Assembly: GCA_964571235.1 (NCBI GenBank)
Contig: CAZNAI010000003.1
Span: 434,001 to 498,000 of the forward strand
From: JACRAV01 sp964571235
Lineage (GTDB): Bacteria > Zixibacteria > MSB-5A5 > GN15 > FEB-12
Direction: 5' to 3'
DNA length: 64,000 bases
In this document: positions 8,694-17,857 of the stretch, piece after piece
Numbering within the stretch: position 1 is the first letter of the stretch
Layout: each line of letters begins with the position of its first letter
Made by a program: the position numbers and the translations under genes
Notes under the pieces: generated by a model
What the model was told of the DNA's origin: nothing
Database searches by the model: none
What the model saw: the letters and a program-made list of their open reading frames with translations, nothing else

Positions 8694-11600
8694 TTAGTTG
8701 GGGCAAAGCGCCGGTGGGGTGAAGCTGATATACAGATAATCGATCAGACCGGACAGGTCGGCGATGTCAATTCCCCCACCAATATCGCCGTCGATATTCG
8801 CCGACTGCATGCACGGTGGTGGTGTAAAGCTGATATACAAAAAGTCGATGAGTGCTGACAGATCAGCAATATCAACTCCCTTGGCCGGATCGGCATCAAC
8901 ATTCCCGGTGCGACCGTCGATACTGTTTGTAATACAGCATGGCCCCGGATTGCCGCACGGACTGAAATGGTTCAAATACCATTTCTTGGCCTTGTCAATT
9001 CCCGCCTTCAGTGCAGTTGTGTCGCCATTCTTGACTGACACGAGCGCCGTGTAGGCGGTCAAAGTGTCCAGCGACGCCATGTTGTGCTTGTACGTCATCA
9101 CCATGTGGAGGTCTTTCCCCTGCGAGGGGGCGTTGGCGAGACCGGAAAGCGCACCCATCTGATTCCAGAAATAAAGTCCCTCGCCGGAATTGGTAAGTGT
9201 GTCATACTTAAACAACGTGTCGTTGAGCATGGTGTACGCGCCGAAGAAGTTGACATCGTTAAAGCATGGGTCACCCTGGCGCTCCGCCGCCGTGTACATT
9301 CCTAGAAACGCGATACTTCCGAATCGATTGTAGTGCTTCTGGCATCGCGTGGTCGACGTATCCAGTCCCTGCTGATAGACGACATTTTTCGAAGTGAGTA
9401 CCCGGCCGTCATTGAGCGAACCGGAATACGACGGGATATCCCAGTCGATCACTTCACCGACCGTGACATTGGCTTTCGCTCCGCCAATGCCATAGAATAC
9501 CGACTTCTGAACAACAAAATTGCACGAGTCGGCCGCGCTCGGCGCATAGTATGTCCGGCGCACTCCAATGGTCGTGTCTTTGTTCACGAAAGTTCCGGTG
9601 TAGAACCCGCTATACCCTGATCCGGAAACGACACCGGCCGACGGCCCTGATCCAAACGGCTTGAAGGCTTGGTCGGTGGTGAAATCTCCCTGCCAGAGGG
9701 CGTTTGAATAGATGTAATTCGCCCCGCTCTTGCGAATGACAATCGGCCCGCCGTCGTAGGCGTAGACATTGGCCGAGGTATCGCAATCGCCACCGAGCGC
9801 GACATAATCCATATTTGCTCCACCAAGGCCAAGCCGACCGACATCGCCGTTGTTGGAAACGACCAGTCGTGTGCAACCGGTTGAAAGCGTATCCCATGTC
9901 AACCCAACCAGCGTATCGGCCACTAAGAAGTTGCCGATTGCAATCACAACTGAATCGCGCGGCGACTTGGCATTGGATTTCATCCAGACATATCCGGAGA
10001 GTGCGACAACTGTTCCCGGTGTAGCGATTGCGCCGGTCTGGTTCACATAGATATCAAATGTCCCGGTGTTGGGTGAACCAGCAGGGACACTAAGCGACGA
10101 CACCGATGTCCCCAACCAGTCAAATCCGGCGGCGGTTTGTTTCACCACGCCGATCGCCGAGACATTGAGAGCCGCGTTTCCTTCGTTGGTCACGGTCACT
10201 GTAATTGTATCGGGCTTGCCATGTTTGGTCCAGAGCGGATACCCGATAACCTGCGGCGCATAGATAATCTGCGCCGCCTGCACCGGCGCAACACAAGCCA
10301 GCCGCACCCAGCGAAGCGGATTAAGCGTGATTTTTCCGTAGGTCGACTGTGAGCGCCAACCCGGAGCCGGCCAGTGATCCTCGGTGTAGAACAAATGCAG
10401 AAAATGATTGCCACTATACGTACCCGACGGTGTCGGGTCTACCAGATCAGTGCCGGGCCACTGCAGAGTAACCGGAATCGCGTTGGTGTCGAAACTGGTG
10501 ACATCCATGCCGTAGCGCGACATCGTCGCCCGCGTGTCATTCATGCAGACGCCGCCAAATCCGGCCGAATCGCAATCGGGTGTGTATGATCGCGTCAGAT
10601 TCCGCGCCGCATCCCAAAGTGAGGCGTCCAGATCATTTGACACACACATGAATATTTCGCCGTTAGCGGCATAGAGCCGCTGGGTGAAACTACTCGAGCA
10701 ATCGTCAATATTCGCCGGTGCGCTTGGGGTAGCGTCGTTGCCGAAGTAATTCAGGTACTGACTGAAGATGATATAGATCCGGTTGTCGCACTCGGAGAGT
10801 TCGACATACCCGATATACGACGAGGTCGGCGATCCGAATCCGCACACCTCGGCGTTGGCGTCGGATCCCCATTCGGCGTTATGCACTTTGGAAATTAAGC
10901 TGGTGCGATTAGTCCAGTGAAAAAGCGATGACTGCAGATCATCCCAGAAGTAGTTTGCAGTGTCGTAAACATCTTTGGGAATCGGACGGGCATACCAAAC
11001 CACATGCAGATATCCCTGCAGATCATACAAACACTTCACTTCGGTGAAGGCCGAATACGATTTGGCATTGCGCGGATACTGAGTCAGGTTGACCGGCGCA
11101 TTCCAGGTAAGGCCAACGCTGTCGGAGGTCCGGTACCAGATATCGACATCATTGCGCTGTTGATGCGCCTCACCGGTCGGCGAATAGGCGACATACGCCA
11201 CCGCCACTTTGGGCGACGTCCGCGAGGCGGTGATAGTCGGGATGACATTAAAACGACAGGTGTCGATTACCGTCGGGCCGACCCAGGTACCACCGGCTCC
11301 GATTCCCACTTTGCGGAAATAGTTGACTGTGTTTTTCGAGAAAGCCGCTTCAGGTGAGCTGTACAGCGTATTGGCGCTTTCGGTCGCGACCACGTGCGTG
11401 ATCGTGTCGCCCGCCCATTCCTGAATCTCGATTCGCGGATGATGCAGACGGTTGGTCTGGGTGAGAAATCCGGTCTTATACTGTGTCTGATCGATCATTG
11501 AGCCGCTCCCGAATGAACAGGAGAAAGCCGACGGTTGCCAGTAGAAGTGATTGTCAAAGGCGCCGCCGATATTGTCATCCCCAGCCAGCACAACATTTCC

Positions 11601-12122
11601 GCGCGAGTTGACATCGATCGTCACCCACGACGCGCTGTCGATCGTCGATTGCACTTCGCATCCCGACTGAGCGCCGCGCGGCCAGGTGGCAGTGATTGGA
11701 TTGTACACATTGTATCCGTAGCGCGGTTTGGCAGTCGGCGACGGCACATCGGTGTAGCCAAACTGGATATATGGCCGTTTGCGCCACTCGATCATTCGTC
11801 CGCCGCCTGGGCGATACTGGTCGTCCATGTACGTATTATCAACCACCACACCAGGCGAAGTGGCCGGCGACATCGGGCTGGCCACACCGAGCGAAATCCG
11901 CTGGGGTCTACCGCTCGTTTCGATGTTGGCATACTCGCCGTTGATATCCTCAAAGCCTACCCGCTGGGTGCGTACTTTGGGAATATTGTAGTCGAGAATC
12001 CGGCCAGTCACCGGGCTGATGCGCGGCGCAGGCTGATCGTACGGCGAGCGGGCGGTCGCGCTCAGTGCGACAAGCGCGGTGATACTTAGAATTGTTGCGA
12101 AGGTCTTTAGCAGGGGTTTCAT
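8694..12122 (-). CDS. Giant secreted dockerin-tagged protein (paralogue B)
   Basis: 1142 aa, start ATG preceded by GGGAG and followed by a signal peptide (MKPLLKTFATILSITALVALSA). It is collinear over its whole length with paralogue A: N-terminal propeller-like half (~60-600, sharing WPRGAQSGC, IEIQEWAGDTITHV and YTEDHWPAPG), Ig-like region from ~625 (IGYPLWTKHG), the GTFVNKDTTIGVRRTYYAP domain, and a paired dockerin-like module in the last ~65 residues. A and B are evidently duplicates that have diverged. The substrate or partner is unknown. It diverges from the multiheme cytochrome gene across a 352-bp region with a perfect palindrome, so the two may be co-regulated. Confidence 0.85.
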   Translation of the reverse strand: MKPLLKTFATILSITALVALSATARSPYDQPAPRISPVTGRILDYNIPKVRTQRVGFEDINGEYANIETSGRPQRISLGVASPMSPATSPGVVVDNTYMDDQYRPGGGRMIEWRKRPYIQFGYTDVPSPTAKPRYGYNVYNPITATWPRGAQSGCEVQSTIDSASWVTIDVNSRGNVVLAGDDNIGGAFDNHFYWQPSAFSCSFGSGSMIDQTQYKTGFLTQTNRLHHPRIEIQEWAGDTITHVVATESANTLYSSPEAAFSKNTVNYFRKVGIGAGGTWVGPTVIDTCRFNVIPTITASRTSPKVAVAYVAYSPTGEAHQQRNDVDIWYRTSDSVGLTWNAPVNLTQYPRNAKSYSAFTEVKCLYDLQGYLHVVWYARPIPKDVYDTANYFWDDLQSSLFHWTNRTSLISKVHNAEWGSDANAEVCGFGSPTSSYIGYVELSECDNRIYIIFSQYLNYFGNDATPSAPANIDDCSSSFTQRLYAANGEIFMCVSNDLDASLWDAARNLTRSYTPDCDSAGFGGVCMNDTRATMSRYGMDVTSFDTNAIPVTLQWPGTDLVDPTPSGTYSGNHFLHLFYTEDHWPAPGWRSQSTYGKITLNPLRWVRLACVAPVQAAQIIYAPQVIGYPLWTKHGKPDTITVTVTNEGNAALNVSAIGVVKQTAAGFDWLGTSVSSLSVPAGSPNTGTFDIYVNQTGAIATPGTVVALSGYVWMKSNAKSPRDSVVIAIGNFLVADTLVGLTWDTLSTGCTRLVVSNNGDVGRLGLGGANMDYVALGGDCDTSANVYAYDGGPIVIRKSGANYIYSNALWQGDFTTDQAFKPFGSGPSAGVVSGSGYSGFYTGTFVNKDTTIGVRRTYYAPSAADSCNFVVQKSVFYGIGGAKANVTVGEVIDWDIPSYSGSLNDGRVLTSKNVVYQQGLDTSTTRCQKHYNRFGSIAFLGMYTAAERQGDPCFNDVNFFGAYTMLNDTLFKYDTLTNSGEGLYFWNQMGALSGLANAPSQGKDLHMVMTYKHNMASLDTLTAYTALVSVKNGDTTALKAGIDKAKKWYLNHFSPCGNPGPCCITNSIDGRTGNVDADPAKGVDIADLSALIDFLYISFTPPPCMQSANIDGDIGGGIDIADLSGLIDYLYISFTPPALCPN

Positions 12123-12340
12123 ATTCTCCCTCTTTCCCGAATCTATTTGTCTTTTTGTCGACCGATTCAGATGAGAACCAATCGAATCAATACCAAACCG
12201 GTTGTACTTTGTGTGTACGCTCGATTGTCCTCAGCGGTGCGCGTACAATGGTCGCTGAAAACAGTTCAAATGTACTCTTAAATCGGCCTTCTGTCAATGA
12301 AATAAGTGTATGTTGTCCATGACATTGGCGTGACAAACGG

Positions 12341-12358
12341 CTAAAAGTATACTTTTAG
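12341..12358. promoter_or_regulatory. Perfect 18-bp palindrome, candidate operator
   Basis: CTAAAAGTATACTTTTAG equals its own reverse complement. It lies in the 352-bp divergent region (12123-12474) between paralogue B and the multiheme cytochrome, 117 nt before the cytochrome start. A perfect gapless palindrome of this length suggests the site of a homodimeric regulator. The rest of the region is AT-rich with no gene. The regulator is unknown. Confidence 0.5.
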
Positions 12359-12474
12359 GTACACAAAAGAAAAATCTCAACTATGAGCCGCCCATGTACG
12401 ATATTGTCCATATACGGTCTTTATTCGGTCAATTAGGCAACCGCTTTGGCGCGTGACAAGGAGAAGCAGACAAG

Positions 12475-14505
12475 ATGAACTCGACCCATCAGCGCTTTGT
12501 CCTCGGGATCTCAGTGATAGTCATTGCAGGCGCCTTGTCCCTTGGTTGCAAGACCCAAATCACTAATCCCGCGCCGGACAAGCCGACAGTCCCGTATCAC
12601 TCTATCGGCTGGACTGTCATCGATTCGAGCAATTTCCACGGAGTGTACGTTAAGCAAAATGGTTTCTTTAGTTGTTCCGAGTGTCATGGCATCACCAGTT
12701 ATGGGGGAAGTTCGGGCATCTCTTGTTTGAATTGCCACAATCTCACAATTGTTGGGTGCACCGGATGTCATGGCGGCAAAGACAACGCCAGCGGTGCGCC
12801 GCCCTACAGCATCCATCATGATTCGCTGGCGACTGACCTGGGAGTCGGCGCTCACTCGGCTCACCTGACAGGCAAAACATTCAGCGACGGCTTCTCTTGC
12901 CAAACTTGTCACAAAGTCCCGATTGCTATCGCTGACAAAGGGCATTTCGGTGACGATTCTATCGCCGAGGTTACATTCTCAGATATCAGCGGCGCAATGT
13001 CAACCTGGACGCGCACCACTGCGACCTGTGCCCAAACATACTGCCACGGAAACTTCACCGGTGGCGACGCCACGATCAAACAGATATGGAACGCCCCTGG
13101 TTCAGTCGTTTGCGGCTCATGTCACGATGACGGCGCCGATCCGGCCCTACTGGCATGGAAACATGAATTCCACATTATCGAGGGCGGACTGCAGTGCGCC
13201 GACTGCCATGCCACAGTGGTCGACACCGGCAAGCAGATCATCGGAAAAGCTCTGCACGTCAACGGTCAGATCGAGTTCGCCGTCCGCGATTCCTCGCTTT
13301 GCGCGTCTTGCCACAACGGCAGTGGAGTCGGATGCACGGCCTGCCATGGCGGCATCGACAACCAAACCGGCGCCCCACCGCTGGGATTGCGCGATGAGAC
13401 TGCAACCAACCAACGCGCCGTTGGAGCGCACACCACCCATGTCGAAGGAAAGTCCATTTCCAATGGTATCAGGTGCAGTGACTGCCACACGGTGCCAACC
13501 TCGATTGCCTCTCCGAACCATCTCGGCGCCGATTCAATCGCCGAGTTGACATTTAGTTCTCTTTCGGGAGCCGCATCGAATTGGAATCGGACCAATAACA
13601 GTTGCGCCAATACGTACTGCCATGGGAACTTCACCGGGGGCAAACCTGCCAATACACCCGCATGGACTTCGGGCAATCAGGCGGCGTGCGGTTCCTGCCA
13701 TGATGTCGGATCCAACGCCGCGCTCCTTCAATGGAAACATGACTTCCACGTGAATTCTGCCGGCTTGAAATGCACGGAATGTCACTACGGCATTGTTGAT
13801 TCAACTCTGGGCATAAAAAGTCCGTCGCTCCATGTGAACGGCCTTGTCGACACGTTGACTCGTGACGCCGCGGTCTGCGCAATTTGTCATTCCGGCGGAG
13901 GGCTCAGTTGTGTTTCGTGCCACGGCGGCACCGACAATCAAACCGGTGCGCCGCCAAGGGGACTGCGCGGCGAGATCATCACCACGCAACGTGCCGTTGG
14001 AGCGCATTCAGTACACTTGAGCGGGAACGCCATCTCAAACGGATTCGCCTGTACCGAGTGCCATGTCGTTCCGGCAAGCGTGGCAAGTCCCGGTCATTTC
14101 GGACCCGACTCGATAGCCGAGTTAACCTGGGGACCGATCACCGGCGGCGCGACTTTCTTTAGTCGCACGACTAATCGGTGCTCCAATTCGTACTGCCACG
14201 GAAATTTCTCAGGTGGTAAGACAGCCAATGCCCCCATTTGGACCGGAAGTAATCAATCATCCTGTGGTAGTTGCCACGATGTCGGCGCCAATCCGGGCCA
14301 ACTCGGCGGAAGGCACGATAAGCATGTGGCTGAAGAGAATATTGCCTGTTACCGTTGCCACAACGCCACAGTGAATTCGTCGAATGCGATTATCGGAAAA
14401 TCCGTTCACATCAACCGTCAGAATACCGTGCAGTTTTCTGCGGGTGGGAATTACACGAACGGCACTTGCTCATCGATTGGTTGTCACGACCCCGAACAGT
14501 GGTGA
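12475..14505 (+). CDS. Multiheme c-type cytochrome lipoprotein, 20 predicted hemes
   Basis: 676 aa. The signal peptide ends in a lipobox (LSLGC, Cys25), so the mature protein should be lipid-anchored. I count 16 CxxCH motifs plus four seven-residue CxxxxCH sites (CAQTYCH, CANTYCH, CSNSYCH, CSSIGCH). The body is a ~170-residue unit repeated three times. Each unit ordinarily contains a CxxCHGG(I/T/K)DN site, a VGAH-x-x-H-x-x-G segment with an extra distal His, a TYCHGNF-type CxxxxCH and a CGSCHD site. The layout resembles the Geobacter-type CxxxxCH/CxxCH family, whose members conduct electrons across or outside the outer membrane. An ATG with AAGGAGAAG upstream fixes the start. It likely acts in extracellular or periplasmic electron transfer; no other heme gene is near. 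Confidence 0.9.
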   Translation: MNSTHQRFVLGISVIVIAGALSLGCKTQITNPAPDKPTVPYHSIGWTVIDSSNFHGVYVKQNGFFSCSECHGITSYGGSSGISCLNCHNLTIVGCTGCHGGKDNASGAPPYSIHHDSLATDLGVGAHSAHLTGKTFSDGFSCQTCHKVPIAIADKGHFGDDSIAEVTFSDISGAMSTWTRTTATCAQTYCHGNFTGGDATIKQIWNAPGSVVCGSCHDDGADPALLAWKHEFHIIEGGLQCADCHATVVDTGKQIIGKALHVNGQIEFAVRDSSLCASCHNGSGVGCTACHGGIDNQTGAPPLGLRDETATNQRAVGAHTTHVEGKSISNGIRCSDCHTVPTSIASPNHLGADSIAELTFSSLSGAASNWNRTNNSCANTYCHGNFTGGKPANTPAWTSGNQAACGSCHDVGSNAALLQWKHDFHVNSAGLKCTECHYGIVDSTLGIKSPSLHVNGLVDTLTRDAAVCAICHSGGGLSCVSCHGGTDNQTGAPPRGLRGEIITTQRAVGAHSVHLSGNAISNGFACTECHVVPASVASPGHFGPDSIAELTWGPITGGATFFSRTTNRCSNSYCHGNFSGGKTANAPIWTGSNQSSCGSCHDVGANPGQLGGRHDKHVAEENIACYRCHNATVNSSNAIIGKSVHINRQNTVQFSAGGNYTNGTCSSIGCHDPEQW

Positions 14506-14558
14506 CCGAGATCACGGTGTGCGCCGCGGGCTGACTGCCTCCCCGAAAATTCCACGTG

Positions 14559-14582
14559 GTGTCAGGCGTCCCCGCCTGACAC
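14559..14582. terminator. Hairpin between convergent genes
   Basis: Perfect 10-bp stem GTGTCAGGCG/CGCCTGACAC with a 4-nt loop lies in the 169-bp gap between the cytochrome and the next dockerin gene. It lacks a clear T-tract on either side, so it could be a repeat-type palindrome rather than a true terminator. Confidence 0.5.
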
Positions 14583-14674
14583 AGTTCGTTTCTATCAAAG
14601 CGCGTCACGAGAGACGCATGACGCCACGTTGAGTCGATATTGCGCACAAATGAAATCACCACGCACGAAATATT

Positions 14675-16351
14675 CTACATGCAATTCGCCGGTGGCGTGA
14701 AACTGATATAGAGATAATCTATCAGGGCGGCGAGATCGGCTATATCGATGCCTCGGCCAATGTCGCCGTCGATATTGGCCGACTCCATGCAAAGAGGAGG
14801 CGTGAATGAAATGTACAAGAAATCAATAAGCGCTGACAGGTCGGCAATGTCCACCCCTTTGCTCGGATCAAAGTCAATATTTCCAGTGCGGCCATCAATA
14901 CTATTGGTCAAACAGCATGGCCAGCCAGGATCGCAATCGCCTCGCAAGTGGTTGTTATACCATTTGAACGCCTTGTCATACGCCGCACTAAGCATGGATG
15001 AAGTCCCGTTCTTTTCTGTAATCAAAACGGTGAACACCGTCACCGTGTCGTAGACTGAGAAATTACGACTGTGGTAATACGTATAGATTCCGCGCGAATC
15101 TACTCGGCCGGATTGAGCCGTAAGCCCGGTGCTCCCCATCAGATTCCAAAAGAACTTGCCTTCAGCGCTCACGGTCAATGTGTCGTAGTTATTCAAAGTG
15201 TCGTTCCGGAATGTCAGCGCACTGTAAACGTCCTTGTTGTTTGCACAGTTGTCGACGCCATATTCGGCCTTCGTATATCTCCCCAACAAAAACAGCGCAG
15301 CATATCGGGATGAATCGCGCTGGGTTCCACAGTCGGGGACCGTTCCAGTGTCGGTGCCGCGTTGGTATATGGTCTTGGTGCCGAGAATTTTGCTGGTGTT
15401 AATACCTACCGAATCCGACGGCACATCCCAATCAATCTGTTCGCCCACTGTCACATGATTGACCGACGAGGCCTTCATATTGAAATACTGCTTCTTAACG
15501 ATAATAAAATTGCACGAGTCACCGGTTGTCGGCGCATAGTAGGTCGCCTGCACCCCGATAGTGGTGTCGCGATTGACAAACGTGCCGGTGCGGTAGCCGT
15601 TGTATCCTACTCCGGTAAACTTGCCGGCGCCGGAACTGACCACCGGCTTGAACGATTCGTCGGTTGTAAATCCATCTTGATACAATTGACTTGACCAACT
15701 ATACACCGAACCGGGGACAATCTCCCGGTTGACCACCGGGCCACCGTCGAACAAATAGACTTCGGCGTGCGACTGCCCGGCTGAATCACATTCGGCTCCA
15801 TACATGAAGTAATCCATATTAGCCCGCCCGATACCCATGTGCCCCATCTCGCCATTATTGGAAATGGTCAGGCGGAGACAAGCAGTTGAAATCGTATCCC
15901 ACTTAAGCCCAACGACAGTGTCTGCGACCAAAAACCGATCGATGTCAATATTCACCGAATCCAACGGGGGAGGGGTATTCGATTTGAGATAAACAAGGCC
16001 CGAGAGATTGACACGAGTCCCCGGCGTGTTGAACACCCCGGCCTTGTTCAAGAAAATTTCAAATGTCTCGGTCGCCAGCGGCAGGACCGAGAGTGAATTT
16101 GTAGAAACACCCAACCAATCACTCCCGGTCTGGGTCGATTTAACTCCCTGAATCTGCGTTATCTCAAGAGTCGCGTCGCCGGGATTGGTAATAGAGATGA
16201 TAACGCTCTTTTGAACCCCGTGATGCGTAAACTCCGGATAGCCGATCCGTGTGACGGGCGTTTCCAACTGCGGCTGGGCGGCGGCGACAGAGGCAGTCGC
16301 CGCCACTATTCCACCGATACTTAACAATCGTCGAATTCCGCGCAACTTCAT
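14675..16351 (-). CDS. Secreted dockerin-tagged protein, C-half version of the giant family (paralogue C)
   Basis: 558 aa from the ATG at 16351, which begins a signal peptide (MKLRGIRRLLSIGGIVAAT). The ATG follows the upstream stop by one base (TGA-G-ATG), so translation is coupled to paralogue D. From residue ~35 (IGYPEFTHHG) it aligns by eye along its whole length with residues ~660-1188 of paralogue A, including GTFVNRDTTIGVQATYYAP, GEQIDWDVPSDS and GTVPDCGTQRDSSRY, and ends with the paired dockerin-like module. The beta-propeller-like half is absent, replaced directly by a signal peptide. Function unknown; extracellular. Confidence 0.85.
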   Translation of the reverse strand: MKLRGIRRLLSIGGIVAATASVAAAQPQLETPVTRIGYPEFTHHGVQKSVIISITNPGDATLEITQIQGVKSTQTGSDWLGVSTNSLSVLPLATETFEIFLNKAGVFNTPGTRVNLSGLVYLKSNTPPPLDSVNIDIDRFLVADTVVGLKWDTISTACLRLTISNNGEMGHMGIGRANMDYFMYGAECDSAGQSHAEVYLFDGGPVVNREIVPGSVYSWSSQLYQDGFTTDESFKPVVSSGAGKFTGVGYNGYRTGTFVNRDTTIGVQATYYAPTTGDSCNFIIVKKQYFNMKASSVNHVTVGEQIDWDVPSDSVGINTSKILGTKTIYQRGTDTGTVPDCGTQRDSSRYAALFLLGRYTKAEYGVDNCANNKDVYSALTFRNDTLNNYDTLTVSAEGKFFWNLMGSTGLTAQSGRVDSRGIYTYYHSRNFSVYDTVTVFTVLITEKNGTSSMLSAAYDKAFKWYNNHLRGDCDPGWPCCLTNSIDGRTGNIDFDPSKGVDIADLSALIDFLYISFTPPLCMESANIDGDIGRGIDIADLAALIDYLYISFTPPANCM

Positions 16352-16352
16352 C

Positions 16353-17651
16353 TCAATCAAACGGCCCTTCCGGACACCATGCTGTCGGCGTGAAACTGAT
16401 GTACAGGTAATCAATCAGCGCCGAAAGATCGGATATATCGACACCGCCTCCAATATCACCATCCATATTTCCCGCCTCTGGACAGCAGAAACAGTCAGGA
16501 TTTGGAAATAGGTATAGGCACATGATGAGCCCGGCCAAATCCGATATGTCAACCCGGCCGTCGAGGGAACAGTCTACATCTCCGGTCCTTCCGGTAGAAC
16601 TGTATTTCAAGCAACAATTGGTCACCGAGTCACACCCTCTGATGTTGACTTTATAGAAAGTCTTGGCTCTATCGATACTCATTTTGAGAGTCGATGTATC
16701 ACCGTTCTGCACCGAAACGAGCGCGGTGTACACTACAAGTGTGTCCAACGTGTAGTTGTGCTTGTATGTCAGCACGGTGGCGTAGTCCTTTGGGCCGGAT
16801 GATCCAATCAACCCGCTCAACGCGCCGGTCAAATCCCAATAGTAGTTTCCCTGATCAGAATTGGATAGTGTGTCCACTCTCTTGAGCATCGTATCTACAC
16901 TCCACGGGAATGTGCCATAGAAGTTCCGAGGATTGGTGCAGATGTTCATGAGTTGGTCAATCGGGCGGTACATACCAAGAAACGTCACTGCCGCATACCT
17001 GTTTTGATCCGGCTGACAACCGACTGTGCCAATGCCGCGTTGATAAATACTCTCCCTGGACAAAAAGATTCCGGCGTTATTAATTCCCGGCGCGGCGCCA
17101 TTTGACGGCACATCCCAATCGACGATCTCGCCGATCGTCACATTGGTTTTCGGGCCACCTACGCCGAAGAACATGGATTTTTGAATTATGAAGTTACACG
17201 AGTCGGCCTCGCTTGGCGCATAGTAGTACTTTTGAACCGCGATGCTGTGATCGGCATTCCACATCGTGCCAGTCTGAAATCCGGTATACCCCGGTCCCGA
17301 GAACGGCCCGGGAGTCTGCCCCAACGGCATTAAGCCCCAGCCAGTAGAATTCATCAATGTGCTCTGCCAAATCGACGACGAGTAGACATAGCTCGTGCCG
17401 TTTTTCCGAATTGCAAACGGCCCGCCACTAAACAGATAGGTATTGGCGGAGAGGTCGCAATCGCCGCCCAGCGCTACAAAGTCAAGATTGACCCCCTCGC
17501 GCTTTGTCACGCCGACTTCACCGCGGTCATCGACGATGAGCCGTGTGCATTGTGTTGTCAATGTGTCCCAGATTGGGACTTGCGCCTGTACTGCTCCGCC
17601 CAGGCACACAAGCGCGAGTGCCCCGGCCATGAACTTTGTGAAGTACTTCAT
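16353..17651 (-). CDS. Secreted dockerin-tagged protein, shortest family member (paralogue D)
   Basis: 432 aa from the ATG at 17651, preceded by GGGAGGG and starting a signal peptide (MKYFTKFMAGALALVCLGG). From residue ~29 (WDTLTTQCTRL) it matches paralogue B from about residue 744 onward: VALGGDCD, DSCNFIIQKSMFFG, GEIVDWDVPS, DTLVVYTALVSVQNGDT. It therefore lacks both the propeller-like half and the Ig-like region. The C-terminal dockerin pair is longer than in the others, with an FPNPDCFCCPEAG linker. It is the first gene of a coupled pair with paralogue C. Function unknown; exported. Confidence 0.85.
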   Translation of the reverse strand: MKYFTKFMAGALALVCLGGAVQAQVPIWDTLTTQCTRLIVDDRGEVGVTKREGVNLDFVALGGDCDLSANTYLFSGGPFAIRKNGTSYVYSSSIWQSTLMNSTGWGLMPLGQTPGPFSGPGYTGFQTGTMWNADHSIAVQKYYYAPSEADSCNFIIQKSMFFGVGGPKTNVTIGEIVDWDVPSNGAAPGINNAGIFLSRESIYQRGIGTVGCQPDQNRYAAVTFLGMYRPIDQLMNICTNPRNFYGTFPWSVDTMLKRVDTLSNSDQGNYYWDLTGALSGLIGSSGPKDYATVLTYKHNYTLDTLVVYTALVSVQNGDTSTLKMSIDRAKTFYKVNIRGCDSVTNCCLKYSSTGRTGDVDCSLDGRVDISDLAGLIMCLYLFPNPDCFCCPEAGNMDGDIGGGVDISDLSALIDYLYISFTPTAWCPEGPFD

Positions 17652-17804
17652 ACACCCTCCCTGCAATAGAAGGGTCGCCGGTGGGAGGCGGCCCAGTTGA
17701 ATTTCGACGGTGAGTCTACACACAAGGACGCATGAAACAGTGATTTCGTCAAGAGAAAAGTAGAGTAATACGGCCCTGTTGCAATTTCTGCGCCGGACAA
17801 AAAA

Positions 17805-17830
17805 GGCCGCCGTGCAATCACACAGCGGCC
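17805..17830 (-). terminator. Rho-independent terminator of the M16 peptidase gene
   Basis: On the minus strand a 10-bp stem (GGCCGCTGTG / CACGGCGGCC, one G-T pair) with a 6-nt loop is followed directly by TTTTTTG. It lies 28 nt past the stop of the M16 gene. Confidence 0.85.
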
Positions 17831-17857
17831 CTTGATAAGTTCAAGAAACAACGAAGA

